Positions 1 to 8,415 of a stretch of 64,000 bases of DNA are shown piece after piece. The DNA is from Microbacterium lacus. GTDB taxonomy: Bacteria > Actinomycetota > Actinomycetes > Actinomycetales > Microbacteriaceae. Location of the stretch: NCBI RefSeq assembly GCF_002812805.1, contig NZ_NMUM01000030.1:248001-312000 (forward strand). The letters run 5' to 3'. The position numbers and the translations under genes are program-made. Under the pieces are notes generated by a model. That model saw only the letters and a list, made by a program, of their open reading frames with translations. It had not been told where the DNA came from and searched no databases. Positions within the stretch are counted from its first letter, which is position 1; each line of letters starts with the position of its first letter.

Positions 1-275
1 ATCCGTGTGAGCCCCTCGCGCGTTTGCATGACGCTCACCGTGACATCGAACGCCGACAGGTATTCGACGAGCGAGCCGGAGTCGGTGCGTTCGTCGTACC
101 AGCTGGCGAGCCCGTCCACCCCCGCGCCCGGCAGATCGATCCCGGCCGCTTCGGCCAGCTGGACAACGGTCTCGATGCGCACAGCGCCGTCGAGATGATC
201 GTGCAGGCTGACCTTCGGCAGCGATCGCACCGAGACCCCCTGCACCCTGAAGTCGCCGTTCGCGTCGATCGTCAT
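1..275 (-). CDS. add: Adenosine deaminase, N-terminal part (cut by window edge)
   Basis: Deaminates adenosine and deoxyadenosine to inosine and deoxyinosine in purine salvage. Only about 91 N-terminal residues are visible and the frame runs off the left edge. The visible protein contains LPKVSLHDHLDGAVR near residues 19-33, the metal-binding HxHLDG motif that opens the metallo-dependent hydrolase barrel of adenosine deaminases. The ATG at 275-273 is preceded by a purine-rich GAGAGGAAGG ribosome site. It lies 31 nt after the thymidine phosphorylase stop, so it is the last visible gene of the nucleoside import/salvage operon. The family call is firm; the rest of the gene cannot be checked. Confidence 0.88.
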   Translation of the reverse strand, partial: MTIDANGDFRVQGVSVRSLPKVSLHDHLDGAVRIETVVQLAEAAGIDLPGAGVDGLASWYDERTDSGSLVEYLSAFDVTVSVMQTREGLTR

Positions 276-306
276 GCGATCGCCTTCCTCTCGAGTGGGT
301 CGTGCG

Positions 307-1629
307 TCATGCTGTGATGCGTTCGCGGACGAGCGGTGCGCGCTCGGCCACCTCTGCGGGGTCGCCGATCGACCACGCTCCTTCGAGCGCCGCGAGTGCG
401 CGGTCGAAGCGTGCCGCGTCGTCCGCGAGCAGGGTGAAAACGGGCTGACCCTGCGACACGGTGTCGCCGGGCTTCACATGCAGGTCGATTCCCGCGGCGT
501 GGACGACCGCGTCCTCGGCGCGGGCGCGTCCGGCGCCCAGCCGCCACGCGGCGATGCCGAACGGCAGGGCATCCATACGGGACACGGTGCCCGCCCGCCC
601 GGCCGTGATGGTGTGCGTCTCGCGCGGCGTAGGGAGCGGGGCATCCGGGTCGCCGTCCTGCGCGCGAATGAGCGCGCGCCAGGCGTCCATGGCCCGCCCA
701 TCGGCGAGCGCACTCTCGACGTCGGCGTCGGGCTGCCCCGCGAGCGCGAGCATCTCCCGCGCGAGCGCGATGGTCAGCTCGACGACATCCGCGGGGCCAC
801 CACCCGCGAGCACCTCGACCGACTCGCGCACCTCGTTGGCGTTGCCGATCGCGAGGCCGAGCGGGGTGTTCATGTCGGTCAGCAGCGCGGTCGTCGCGAC
901 GCCCGAATCGGTGCCGAGCGCCACCATGGTGCGGGCGAGTTCGCGCGCACGATCGATGTCCTGCATGAACGCGCCCGAGCCGAACTTGACGTCGAGCACG
1001 AGCGCATCCGTGCCCTCGGCGATCTTCTTCGACATGATGCTCGACGCGATGAGCGGGATCGCCTCGACGGTGCCCGTCACGTCCCGCAGGGCGTAGAGCT
1101 TCTTGTCGGCGGGAGCGAGCCCCGAACCCGCGGCGCAGATCACCGCGCCGACGTCTCGGAGCTGGGCGAACATCTCATCGTTCGAGAGCGCCGCGCGCCA
1201 TCCGGGAATCGACTCGAGCTTGTCGAGCGTGCCGCCGGTGTGTCCGAGGCCGCGACCCGAGAGCTGCGGAACGGCGACGCCGAAGGATGCCACGAGTGGC
1301 GCCAGCGGCAGGGTGATCTTGTCGCCCACACCCCCGGTGGAGTGCTTATCGACGGTCGTCTTGCCGAGACCCGTGAAGCTCATCCGCTCGCCGGAGGCGA
1401 TCATCGCCTCGGTCAGCACGCGGATCTCGTCCCGCTCCATGCCGTTCAGCAACACCGCCATCGCGAAGGACGACATCTGCGCGTCGGAGACGTAGCCGCG
1501 CGTATACGCGTCGACCATCCAGCGGAGCGCGGGCTCGGGCACCGCTCCCCCGTCACGCTTGGCGCGGATGACGTCGACCGCGTCGTATGCCTCGATGGAA
1601 CCGGATGCTTCGCTGCTCGCAGCGGTCAC
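307..1629 (-). CDS. deoA: Thymidine / pyrimidine-nucleoside phosphorylase
   Basis: Phosphorolyses thymidine and deoxyuridine (and uridine in Pdp-type enzymes) to the free base and (deoxy)ribose-1-phosphate in the cytoplasm. The 440-residue length is normal for the family. Diagnostic motifs are KHSTGGVGDK (phosphate loop) near residue 94 and GRGLGHTGGTLDKLESIPG near residue 124. The start overlaps the stop of the cytidine deaminase gene by 4 nt (ATGA), so the two are translationally coupled within the nucleoside operon. Sequence alone does not separate strict thymidine phosphorylase from the broader pyrimidine-nucleoside type. Confidence 0.93.
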   Translation of the reverse strand: MTAASSEASGSIEAYDAVDVIRAKRDGGAVPEPALRWMVDAYTRGYVSDAQMSSFAMAVLLNGMERDEIRVLTEAMIASGERMSFTGLGKTTVDKHSTGGVGDKITLPLAPLVASFGVAVPQLSGRGLGHTGGTLDKLESIPGWRAALSNDEMFAQLRDVGAVICAAGSGLAPADKKLYALRDVTGTVEAIPLIASSIMSKKIAEGTDALVLDVKFGSGAFMQDIDRARELARTMVALGTDSGVATTALLTDMNTPLGLAIGNANEVRESVEVLAGGGPADVVELTIALAREMLALAGQPDADVESALADGRAMDAWRALIRAQDGDPDAPLPTPRETHTITAGRAGTVSRMDALPFGIAAWRLGAGRARAEDAVVHAAGIDLHVKPGDTVSQGQPVFTLLADDAARFDRALAALEGAWSIGDPAEVAERAPLVRERITA

Positions 1630-2027
1630 CGCGCAGCCTCTTCGAGGTCACGGGGACCGAATGCATCCGGCAGGACTTCATCGATCGTGCGGATGCCCGA
1701 CACGGTCTCGAGCAGCATGCCCGGCAGGGCGAACTCGTTCAACAGTTGCCGGCAGCGTCCGCACGGCATGATCGTCTCGCCCGCATTGTTGACGCAGACG
1801 AACGCGACGAGCTGTCCGCCGCCCGACATGCGCAGGTCACCGACCAGCGCGCACTCAGCGCACAGGCCGACTCCGTAGGAGGCGTTCTCGACGTTGCAGC
1901 CCGAGACGATGCGGCCGTCGCTCACGAGCGCCGCAGCACCCACGCGGTACCGCGAGTAGGGGGCGTAGGCACGTTGCATGGCGTCGGTTGCCACCGCACG
2001 CAGCTCGTCCCAGTCGATATCGGTCAC
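1626..2027 (-). CDS. cdd: Cytidine deaminase
   Basis: Hydrolyses cytidine and deoxycytidine to uridine and deoxyuridine. The 133-residue protein shows the zinc site of the small tetrameric bacterial class: CAECALV near residue 56 (Cys ligand and catalytic Glu) and PCGRCRQ near residue 90 (two Cys ligands). The chosen start is the GTG at 2027, five bases after an AAGGAG ribosome site that lies in the end of the upstream permease gene. A GTG two codons earlier sits too close to that site. Its product feeds the downstream pyrimidine phosphorylase, which fits the operon order. Confidence 0.92.
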   Translation of the reverse strand: MTDIDWDELRAVATDAMQRAYAPYSRYRVGAAALVSDGRIVSGCNVENASYGVGLCAECALVGDLRMSGGGQLVAFVCVNNAGETIMPCGRCRQLLNEFALPGMLLETVSGIRTIDEVLPDAFGPRDLEEAAR

Positions 2028-2029
2028 GA

Positions 2030-3310
2030 TCACTCCTTGATGTAGGGCTTGCCCGCGGCCTTCGGACCGATCACTCGGCCCGCGACGACGGCGACCGCGA
2101 TGATCGTGACGACGTAGGGCGTCATTTCGATCAGGTCGGGCGGAAGGGCGGAGCCGGCTTGGCCAGCCCACACCCGGAAGTTGCTGCTGAAGCCGAACAG
2201 CAGCGCGGCCGCGGCCATGCCCCACGGATTCCACCGACCGAGAATCACTGCGGCGAGCGCGATGAAGCCCTGCCCGGCGCTCATTTCTCGAACGAACGGC
2301 CCGACGGCACCGATCGTGAGGGCGGCACCGCCGAGACCGGCGATCAGCCCCGAGAGCGTCACGGTCCAAAAGCGCCACCGGTTGACGTTGATGCCCACGG
2401 TGTCTGCTGCCTGCGGATGCTCACCGAGGGCACGGATGCGCAGTCCCCACTTCGTGCGGAACAGGAAGAACCACACCAGCGGCACGAGCAGGAACATCAG
2501 GTAGGTCGTGATCCGCTGGTTGAAGATCACCGGACCGAGCACCGGGATGTCGGCGAGGAACGGGATCGCGATGCGCGGGAGCGTGCCGGGATTGTTCAGC
2601 TCAGCGGAGTTCTGCGACAGCACGGCCGAGTAGAGGAAGTTGGTGATCGCGCTGACGAGCACGATCAGAACGACGCCCACCACGACTTGGTCGACGAGGT
2701 ATCGGATGGCGAACACCGCGAGGATCACGGACACCAGCGACCCGGCGACCATCGCCGCGACGAGAGCCACCAGGTAGTTGCCGGTCGATGAGGCGACGAA
2801 CGCCGCAACGAACGCGCCGGCGAGCAACTGAGCCTCGATCGCGATGTTGACGACGCCCACGCGCTCGCCGAGAACTCCGGCGAGCCCGCCCAGCACGATC
2901 GGCGTGGACAGGGCGATCGCTCCGGTCAGCAGGAACACCACGGGCACGTTGCTGCCGCTCCCCACCCACGCGACCAGCCCCACGAGGAAGGCGAGGCCGA
3001 CGATCAGGATGAGCCAGACCGGAACCTTGCGGCGGTTTGCGGCGTACCAGAACGAGGCCGCGGCGGCGATCGTCGCGATGAGGCCCATGACGATACCGAC
3101 GAGACGGGAGGTCGAATCCAGCGCCGGCAGCACGACCGCATCGGAGGCATTCGACCAGACGAAGCGCACGGGCTCGTCTCGTCCGAAGAGTCCGAACGCG
3201 ACGAGTCCGAGCACGGCGACGATTGCGAGCAGCACCGGGGTGCGCCACTTGCGCGGCGCGAGCGGCACGGCGTGTGCCACGGGTGACGGGGTGGGCGCGA
3301 CGGCGGTCAT
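2030..3310 (-). CDS. Nucleoside ABC transporter permease (second permease)
   Basis: Integral membrane subunit of a BMP-dependent ABC importer (the RbsC/BPD_transp_2 superfamily, as in NupC/YufQ-type nucleoside uptake). The 426-residue protein has many hydrophobic segments after a cytoplasmic N-terminal stretch. It also contains GVVNIAIEAQLLAGAFVA (around residues 151-170), the conserved loop of this permease family, with NINRWRFW later. It overlaps the upstream permease gene by 4 nt and is followed directly by cdd. The neighbouring deaminase, phosphorylase and adenosine deaminase point to nucleosides as cargo. That substrate is inferred from context. Confidence 0.88.
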   Translation of the reverse strand: MTAVAPTPSPVAHAVPLAPRKWRTPVLLAIVAVLGLVAFGLFGRDEPVRFVWSNASDAVVLPALDSTSRLVGIVMGLIATIAAAASFWYAANRRKVPVWLILIVGLAFLVGLVAWVGSGSNVPVVFLLTGAIALSTPIVLGGLAGVLGERVGVVNIAIEAQLLAGAFVAAFVASSTGNYLVALVAAMVAGSLVSVILAVFAIRYLVDQVVVGVVLIVLVSAITNFLYSAVLSQNSAELNNPGTLPRIAIPFLADIPVLGPVIFNQRITTYLMFLLVPLVWFFLFRTKWGLRIRALGEHPQAADTVGINVNRWRFWTVTLSGLIAGLGGAALTIGAVGPFVREMSAGQGFIALAAVILGRWNPWGMAAAALLFGFSSNFRVWAGQAGSALPPDLIEMTPYVVTIIAVAVVAGRVIGPKAAGKPYIKE

Positions 3311-4578
3311 TGCGCCCCCTCCTTAGCCTCGAGTTGCGGTTTGGCTCCCGTGTTCAGCTCCGTCACTTCCCGCTGTTTGGGCAGGAATCGGAAGATCGCG
3401 CGCACGAGCGGCGGGGCGGCGATGAACAGGACGATCAGACCCTGGATCACACCGAGGATCTCGGGTGAGACATCCGCGAGCTGCATCGTGGGGCTGGCGG
3501 CGCGGAACATGCCGAACAGGATGCCTGCCAGCAAGACGCCGGGCGCGGTGGAGCTGCCGAGAAGGGCGACGGTGATGGCGTCGAATCCGATGCCCGCGTC
3601 GATGTTGGGCCCGAAGTTGCCGTCGCGGCCGAGCGACTGATTCATGCCGGCGAGTCCGATGAACAGACCCGACAGCACCATGGCGGTGATGTACATCCGG
3701 CCGACGTTGACGCCTGCGGCACGTGCCGCATCGGGGTTGAGCCCGACCATCCGCAGCCGGAAGCCGAGCGACGAGCGCTCCATCAGCCACCAGTACACGA
3801 TCACGGCGACGAGGCAGAGGATGAACCCCAGCCGCAGGTCGAAACCGTCGCCGAGGATGCGCGGGAACACCGCGGTCGGGTCGGGGGGTCGCGTCGACGG
3901 GTTGTTGCCCGCATCCATGTCGTGAAGGACGGGCGTGCGCATCAGGTAGGTCGCGAGCGAGACGGCGATGTAATTCATCATGATCGTCACGATGACCTCG
4001 TGCGCACCCGTCTTCGCCTTCAGGAATCCGGCGATGCCCGCCCAGAGACCTGCGCCGACGAATCCGAAGATCATGGCGACGATCAGGTGGATTCCCCAGG
4101 GCAGGTGCAGCTGGAAGGACGCCCAGGCCGACCAGATCGCGCCCATGATGAGCTGCCCCTGGCCACCGATGTTGAACAGCCCCGAGCGGAAGGTGAGGGC
4201 GACGCCGAGTCCTGCGGCGATCAGCGGCCCCGCGAACCGGAGCGACTCCAACAGAGGAGTGATGCCTGCCTCGAAGCTCGACGCGTTGTAGTTGTAGATC
4301 GCGCCGCGGAAGAGCGCGGCGTAGGCGTTGCCGATCGCCTGTCCGGCTGCCACGAAGAAGTCTCCGGGCCGGGAGAAGAAGTAGCTGAGGGTGCCGAGCA
4401 CGTCGTCGTTCGTGAAGACGATCAGCACGGATGCGACGAGGAGCGACAGGATGACCGCCGCGATCGTCCGGACGAAGCCGCCCGCGGCGATGTCGTGCAG
4501 CACGTCGTTCCAGCGCGGCCGCGGAGAATCGGCGGGTGCGGGAGTGGGGGCCTTCGGGGAAGCCTGTGCCGTGCTCAT
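3307..4578 (-). CDS. Nucleoside ABC transporter permease (first permease)
   Basis: Partner membrane subunit of the BMP-type importer (NupB/YufP-like). The 423-residue protein begins with a Pro/Ala-rich cytoplasmic tail and then has multiple membrane segments. It contains FRSGLFNIGGQGQLIMGA near residues 128-145, the family hallmark that parallels the GVVNIAIEAQ loop of the other permease. The start overlaps the ATPase gene by 4 nt (ATGA) and the end overlaps the next permease, so the two permeases and the ATPase should be made in fixed ratio. Cargo specificity is inferred from the salvage enzymes downstream. Confidence 0.88.
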   Translation of the reverse strand: MSTAQASPKAPTPAPADSPRPRWNDVLHDIAAGGFVRTIAAVILSLLVASVLIVFTNDDVLGTLSYFFSRPGDFFVAAGQAIGNAYAALFRGAIYNYNASSFEAGITPLLESLRFAGPLIAAGLGVALTFRSGLFNIGGQGQLIMGAIWSAWASFQLHLPWGIHLIVAMIFGFVGAGLWAGIAGFLKAKTGAHEVIVTIMMNYIAVSLATYLMRTPVLHDMDAGNNPSTRPPDPTAVFPRILGDGFDLRLGFILCLVAVIVYWWLMERSSLGFRLRMVGLNPDAARAAGVNVGRMYITAMVLSGLFIGLAGMNQSLGRDGNFGPNIDAGIGFDAITVALLGSSTAPGVLLAGILFGMFRAASPTMQLADVSPEILGVIQGLIVLFIAAPPLVRAIFRFLPKQREVTELNTGAKPQLEAKEGAQ

Positions 4579-6071
4579 TCCGTGACTCCTGCCATGAGGC
4601 GACCCAGCTGTTCGCGGGGTGTGTCGGCCGGGACGATGTCGATGATCGCGCCGCGGTACATCACGGCGATGCGGTCCGCGAGCGCGATGACCTCGTCGAG
4701 CTCTGTCGAGATGATCAGAACGGGAACGCCCGAGTCTCGCACCTCGATGATGCGCTCGTGGATGAACTCGATCGACCCGACATCGACTCCGCGTGTGGGC
4801 TGCGAAGCGACGAGAAGCTTGAGGTCCCGCCCGAGTTCGCGGGCCAGCACGACCTTCTGCTGGTTTCCGCCGGAGAGGCGGCCGACGAGCGTGTCTCTGT
4901 TGGGTGTGCGGATATCGAACTCCGTGATCGCCTGTTCGGCGAAGCTGTCGCGGTGTGCGAAGTCGATCGAGGGTCCCTTCGTGAAGGGGCCGGAGAATGA
5001 GCGGTCGGTCATCAGGTTCTCGGCGACCGAGAACTCGGCGACGAGCCCGTCGACCTTCCTGTCTTCGGGAACGAACCCGACGCCGCTCTCGAGAACGTGG
5101 CGAACGTCGGCAGAGACGAGCTCCTTGCCATACAGCGTGATGGAACCGCGCGCCTTTTCGCGCAGACCCACGATCGTCTCGGTCAGCTCGGTCTGCCCGT
5201 TCCCCTGCACGCCGGCGATCGCGAGGACCTCGCCCTCGCGGATCGAGAACGACACCTCGGCGAGTTGACGCTGACCACCCTCGCTGAAGAGCGTCAGGTC
5301 GCGGACGACGAAGACCTCGTCGCCGAGCTTCGGCTCGTTCTTGTGCACGGTCAGTTCGACGTCGCGGCCGACCATGAGAGCCGCGAGTTCGTCGGTGGAT
5401 GCCGTGGGCTCCGCTTCGCCGACGACCTTGCCGAGGCGGATCACCGTGATCTTGTCCGCGACGGCCTTGACCTCGCGCAGCTTGTGGGTGATGAAGACGA
5501 TCGATGTGCCGTGCTCGGCGAGGCGGCGCATCGTCGCCATGAGCTCGTCGGTCTCTTGCGGCGTCAGCACGGCGGTCGGTTCGTCGAGCACCAAGACCTT
5601 GGCGTCGCGCGAGAGCGCCTTGACGATCTCGACGCGCTGCTGTGCGCCCACGGGCAGATCTTCGACGAGCGCGTCCGGATCGATGTCGAAGCCGAACCGC
5701 TCGGAGATCTCGCGGACGCGTCGTCGCGCCTCGGGCAGGTCGATGACGCCCGCCTTCGTCGGCTCGTGGCCCAGCATGATGTTCTCGGCAACGGTGAAGA
5801 CGGGAATCAGCATGAAGTGCTGGTGCACCATGCCGATGCCCGCGGCCATCGCCTGGCCGGGGCCGGAGAAATGCTGGGGAACGTCGTCGAGAAGGATCTC
5901 GCCGTGATCGGGCTGGTAGAACCCGAACAGCACGTTCATGAGGGTGGACTTGCCGGCGCCGTTCTCGCCGAGGAGGGCGTGGATCTGGCCCGACTCGACG
6001 GTGATGCTGATGGCGTCATTGGCAACAAGGGATCCGAATCGCTTCGTGATCCCGCGGAGCTCGAGTTTCAT
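4575..6071 (-). CDS. Nucleoside ABC transporter ATP-binding protein (two NBDs)
   Basis: Cytoplasmic ATPase of the importer, 498 residues with two nucleotide-binding domains in tandem as in RbsA/XylG/NupA. Domain 1 has the Walker A GENGAGKST near residue 36 and Walker B VLVLDEPTAV, with the signature region altered (LPVGAQQRVEIVKAL). Domain 2 has a degenerate Walker A (GVQGNGQTE) but an intact LSGGNQQK signature, the usual asymmetry of this family. The start was placed at MKLELRG (6071), where the conserved domain begins; in-frame codons further upstream add only an unrelated 13-residue leader. A 104-nt gap with a hairpin separates it from the lipoprotein gene. Confidence 0.92.
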   Translation of the reverse strand: MKLELRGITKRFGSLVANDAISITVESGQIHALLGENGAGKSTLMNVLFGFYQPDHGEILLDDVPQHFSGPGQAMAAGIGMVHQHFMLIPVFTVAENIMLGHEPTKAGVIDLPEARRRVREISERFGFDIDPDALVEDLPVGAQQRVEIVKALSRDAKVLVLDEPTAVLTPQETDELMATMRRLAEHGTSIVFITHKLREVKAVADKITVIRLGKVVGEAEPTASTDELAALMVGRDVELTVHKNEPKLGDEVFVVRDLTLFSEGGQRQLAEVSFSIREGEVLAIAGVQGNGQTELTETIVGLREKARGSITLYGKELVSADVRHVLESGVGFVPEDRKVDGLVAEFSVAENLMTDRSFSGPFTKGPSIDFAHRDSFAEQAITEFDIRTPNRDTLVGRLSGGNQQKVVLARELGRDLKLLVASQPTRGVDVGSIEFIHERIIEVRDSGVPVLIISTELDEVIALADRIAVMYRGAIIDIVPADTPREQLGRLMAGVTE

Positions 6072-6113
6072 GGTCCACCCATCCTGCCGGATACCGGCCC
6101 CAGACGACACAAA

Positions 6114-6139
6114 CCGGGGCGACCGATCGGCCGCCCCGG
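6114..6139 (-). promoter_or_regulatory. Hairpin between binding-protein gene and ABC ATPase gene
   Basis: An 8-bp GC stem (CCGGGGCG pairing with CGCCCCGG) with a loop that is itself palindromic (CCGATCGG) lies in the 104-nt gap. Such hairpins often stabilise or partly terminate the transcript so that the binding lipoprotein is made in excess over the ATPase and permeases. There is no T-tract, so full termination is unlikely. The role is inferred. Confidence 0.4.
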
Positions 6140-6175
6140 CGTGTGTTCGTGCGTTGTTGCTGTGATCGTTCCTAA

Positions 6176-7243
6176 TTACATCGCAGCGAGCGGGTCGATC
6201 GACCCGTCGATGATGCCGGCCTTCAGCTCGTCGAGCTTGGTCTTGATCTCGTCGGAGACCTGGCCGTCGAATTCGCCGAAGCCGCTGAGCGCGGTTCCGT
6301 CGTTCTCGAGGGTGCCGACGTAGGGCTCGATGTCGAACTCTTCACCGTCGACCAGCGCGGCGATCACGTCATAGACGGCCTGCGTCATGCGCTTCTCTAC
6401 CGAGGTCAGCGTGATGTCGGCGAGCTCGGGCTGCGTCACGGCGATGTCCTTGTCGACACCGAGCATGACGGCGTTGCCACCCGACTCGCGGATCGCTTCG
6501 GCCGTGGCCGTGAACAGTCCACCCGCGACCGGGAAGATCACGTCGGCGCCGGCGGTGAGCTGGCCTTCCGAGATCGACTTGGCGAGGCCCGTGTTCTCGA
6601 AGTCACCGACGAAGTCGGTCATGCCGACGACGGTGACCGGGGTGCCGGTCTCCGACTCGTAGTACTTGGCGCCGTTTTCGAAGCCCTGCATGAAGACGGT
6701 GACGGCGTCGATGTCCATGCCGCCGTACGTGCCGACCGTCTTGGTGGTCGAGTACGCCGCCGCAAGGTAGCCCGCGAGGAAGCTGGACTCGGCCATCGAG
6801 TACTGGATGGGCTTGAGGTTGGTCTCGCCCGAGTTCCAGCCGTCGATCCAGACGAAGTGCGAATCGGGGTTCTCGGTCGCGACGTTGGTCATGACGTCGT
6901 TCAGCGAGAAGTTGAAGCCGACGGCGAAGGTGACGTCGCAGCCCGCTCCGACCATGGCCTCGAGGTTGGGCTGGAAGTCTTCGGGGCTTCCCGACTCGGC
7001 GTCGTGGATCTCGATACCGAGGTCTTCTGCAGCCATCTCCAGACCGCCGTAGGCAGCCTCGTTGAAGCTCTTGTCCTGCCAGCTGCCCTCGTCGGAGACG
7101 GCGCAGGCCAGGAAGTCGTTCTCAGGCGCGGCCGAGCCGTTGCCTTCGTCCTCGGGCGCAGCGCCACAGGCGGAGAGCATGAGGGCGGCGACGCCGGCGA
7201 TCGCTACGGCACCGAGTGCACGCTTGCGGGTGAATGATTTCAC
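6176..7243 (-). CDS. BMP-family nucleoside-binding lipoprotein
   Basis: Solute-binding component of the nucleoside importer, anchored outside the membrane by lipid. The 355-residue precursor starts KSFTRKRALGAVAIAGVAAL and has the lipobox LSAC, followed by an acidic Ser/Gly linker typical of mature lipoproteins. The body matches the BMP (basic membrane protein / PnrA-like) family. Examples are DEGSWQDKSFNEAAYGGL near the N-terminus, where aromatic and Asp residues contact the nucleoside, and GVDKDIAVTQP. The start is the GTG at 7243, with GAGAGGAA five bases upstream; the same frame stays open further upstream, but that extension has no ribosome site and would bury the signal peptide. It is the first gene of the operon. 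Confidence 0.92.
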   Translation of the reverse strand: MKSFTRKRALGAVAIAGVAALMLSACGAAPEDEGNGSAAPENDFLACAVSDEGSWQDKSFNEAAYGGLEMAAEDLGIEIHDAESGSPEDFQPNLEAMVGAGCDVTFAVGFNFSLNDVMTNVATENPDSHFVWIDGWNSGETNLKPIQYSMAESSFLAGYLAAAYSTTKTVGTYGGMDIDAVTVFMQGFENGAKYYESETGTPVTVVGMTDFVGDFENTGLAKSISEGQLTAGADVIFPVAGGLFTATAEAIRESGGNAVMLGVDKDIAVTQPELADITLTSVEKRMTQAVYDVIAALVDGEEFDIEPYVGTLENDGTALSGFGEFDGQVSDEIKTKLDELKAGIIDGSIDPLAAM

Positions 7244-7354
7244 GGGATTCCTCTCTTGGTTCAGCCCCGGGCGGAGGAAACCGCGCCGGGACAGACAAAG
7301 AAACGTTACGTCGTGTGACGCGACTCTCGACACCGCCAACGGCCTCCGCGCACG

Positions 7355-7375
7355 AAGCGTTATCAAAGCGCTATC
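7355..7375 (-). promoter_or_regulatory. Direct-repeat operator candidate upstream of nucleoside operon
   Basis: Two near-identical 10-mers (AAGCGTTATC and AAGCGCTATC on the plus strand) are spaced 11 bp start to start, about one helical turn. They lie about 110 bp upstream of the lipoprotein start in the 185-bp gap before the nucleoside operon. Placement and phasing suggest a repressor or activator site. No regulator gene for it is present in the window. Confidence 0.35.
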
Positions 7376-7428
7376 GATCCGAAACATGAGCGTTCGCCGG
7401 ACAGCGCTGGGGGCGCGAAATCACGCGG

Positions 7429-8415
7429 TCAGAGGCCGCGGATGCTTCGGCTCGGGACGACGGCAGAAGTGAGGAGTTCGCGGATGTATACGAGGAATCC
7501 GTCCGCATCCACCCGCTCGATGACCCGTGCGTTCGGTTCGAGGTCGTGCACGCCCCACGACATGGCGGAGTACCCGCGCGTCAGGTCCGACGCGGTCTCG
7601 ATGTCAACGGCGTACCGCGAGGACTGCAGGACGAGTTCCGGATGCACGAGCACCGCGGCCGTCAGCGAGTCGGGGTGCGTCGAGCCCGGGATGCCGACGG
7701 ACTCGTCGAACGCGAGCGTGGTCTCGACGATGCGCGTGAAGAAGGCGGCCAGCGGTGTGCCGATCTCCGCGATCTCGGCGAGCCGGTCTCGCGAGAAGAC
7801 GGCGTCGCGGAGGGTCAGCGGATCCCACGGGATGACGGTGATGTCGAAGCCCGCGGCGAAGACCGCCTTGGCGGCCTCGGGGTCGACGTAGAAGTTGTAC
7901 TCGGCCGCGGCGGTGATGTTGCCGCGCCCGTTGTTCGAGCCGCCCATGATGTAGAGCTCGCCGACATTCCGGACGAAGTCGGGATCCTTCACCAGCGCCG
8001 TCGCGATGTTCGTGAGCGGCCCGATGGCGACGATGCGCAACTCTCCCGGGTTTTCTGCGGCGAGGCGAATGAGCGCGTCGACGCCGTGTTCCGCCGAGAC
8101 CTCGAGCCCCTCTTCGTCGATTGAGAGTCCGCCCGAGCCGTCGCCGTGGACGTTCTCGGCCGAGACCCACTCGCGGACGAGGGGGCGACGGCAGCCGAGA
8201 TGGATGGGCACCTCGCCGAGGCGACCGGCCGCGGCGAGTGTCAGATGGGCGTTCCGGACCTGCTGGTCGAACCCGACATTCCCGGCGACCATCGTGATCG
8301 CTCGAAGGTCCGCGGCGGGGTCCAGCAAACCGATGAGCAGGGCGACACAGTCATCCTGAGCAGTGTCGGTGTCGATGATGAGAGGAATCGGTCCCTGAGC
8401 CTGTCGAAGGGTCAC
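7429..8415 (-). CDS. Inosine-uridine-preferring nucleoside hydrolase
   Basis: Hydrolyses the N-glycosidic bond of ribonucleosides to ribose and base. The 328-residue protein has the calcium-binding DTDTAQDD signature at residues 15-22, GPLTNIATAL mid-protein and a conserved NFYVDPEAA segment, all typical of the RihA/B/C-IunH family. Its GTG start overlaps the TGA of the upstream guanylyltransferase gene (GTGA). Residues 2-9 (TLRQAQGP) are encoded by a dispersed palindromic repeat, so the natural N-terminus may have been rewritten. It lies next to the nucleoside import operon, on the same strand but separated by a 185-bp regulatory gap. Confidence 0.9.
   Translation of the reverse strand: MTLRQAQGPIPLIIDTDTAQDDCVALLIGLLDPAADLRAITMVAGNVGFDQQVRNAHLTLAAAGRLGEVPIHLGCRRPLVREWVSAENVHGDGSGGLSIDEEGLEVSAEHGVDALIRLAAENPGELRIVAIGPLTNIATALVKDPDFVRNVGELYIMGGSNNGRGNITAAAEYNFYVDPEAAKAVFAAGFDITVIPWDPLTLRDAVFSRDRLAEIAEIGTPLAAFFTRIVETTLAFDESVGIPGSTHPDSLTAAVLVHPELVLQSSRYAVDIETASDLTRGYSAMSWGVHDLEPNARVIERVDADGFLVYIRELLTSAVVPSRSIRGL
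8390..8413. repeat. Short palindromic REP-like repeat inside a gene start
   Basis: The stretch from GGTCCCTGAGCC to GTCGAAGGGTC has inverted ends (GGTCCCT and AGGGTC). I recognise this type of sequence from memory as a widely dispersed repeat of high-GC actinobacterial genomes. It occupies codons 2-9 of the nucleoside hydrolase gene and reaches the stop codon of the preceding gene. Whether it is multicopy here cannot be tested from one window; only this copy was seen. Confidence 0.55.

Noticed and set aside
274..1878. A 534-codon plus-strand frame opposite deoA and cdd
   Set aside because: Composition is that of high-GC antisense frames, with no recognisable domain or ribosome site; deoA and cdd motifs are clear on the minus strand.
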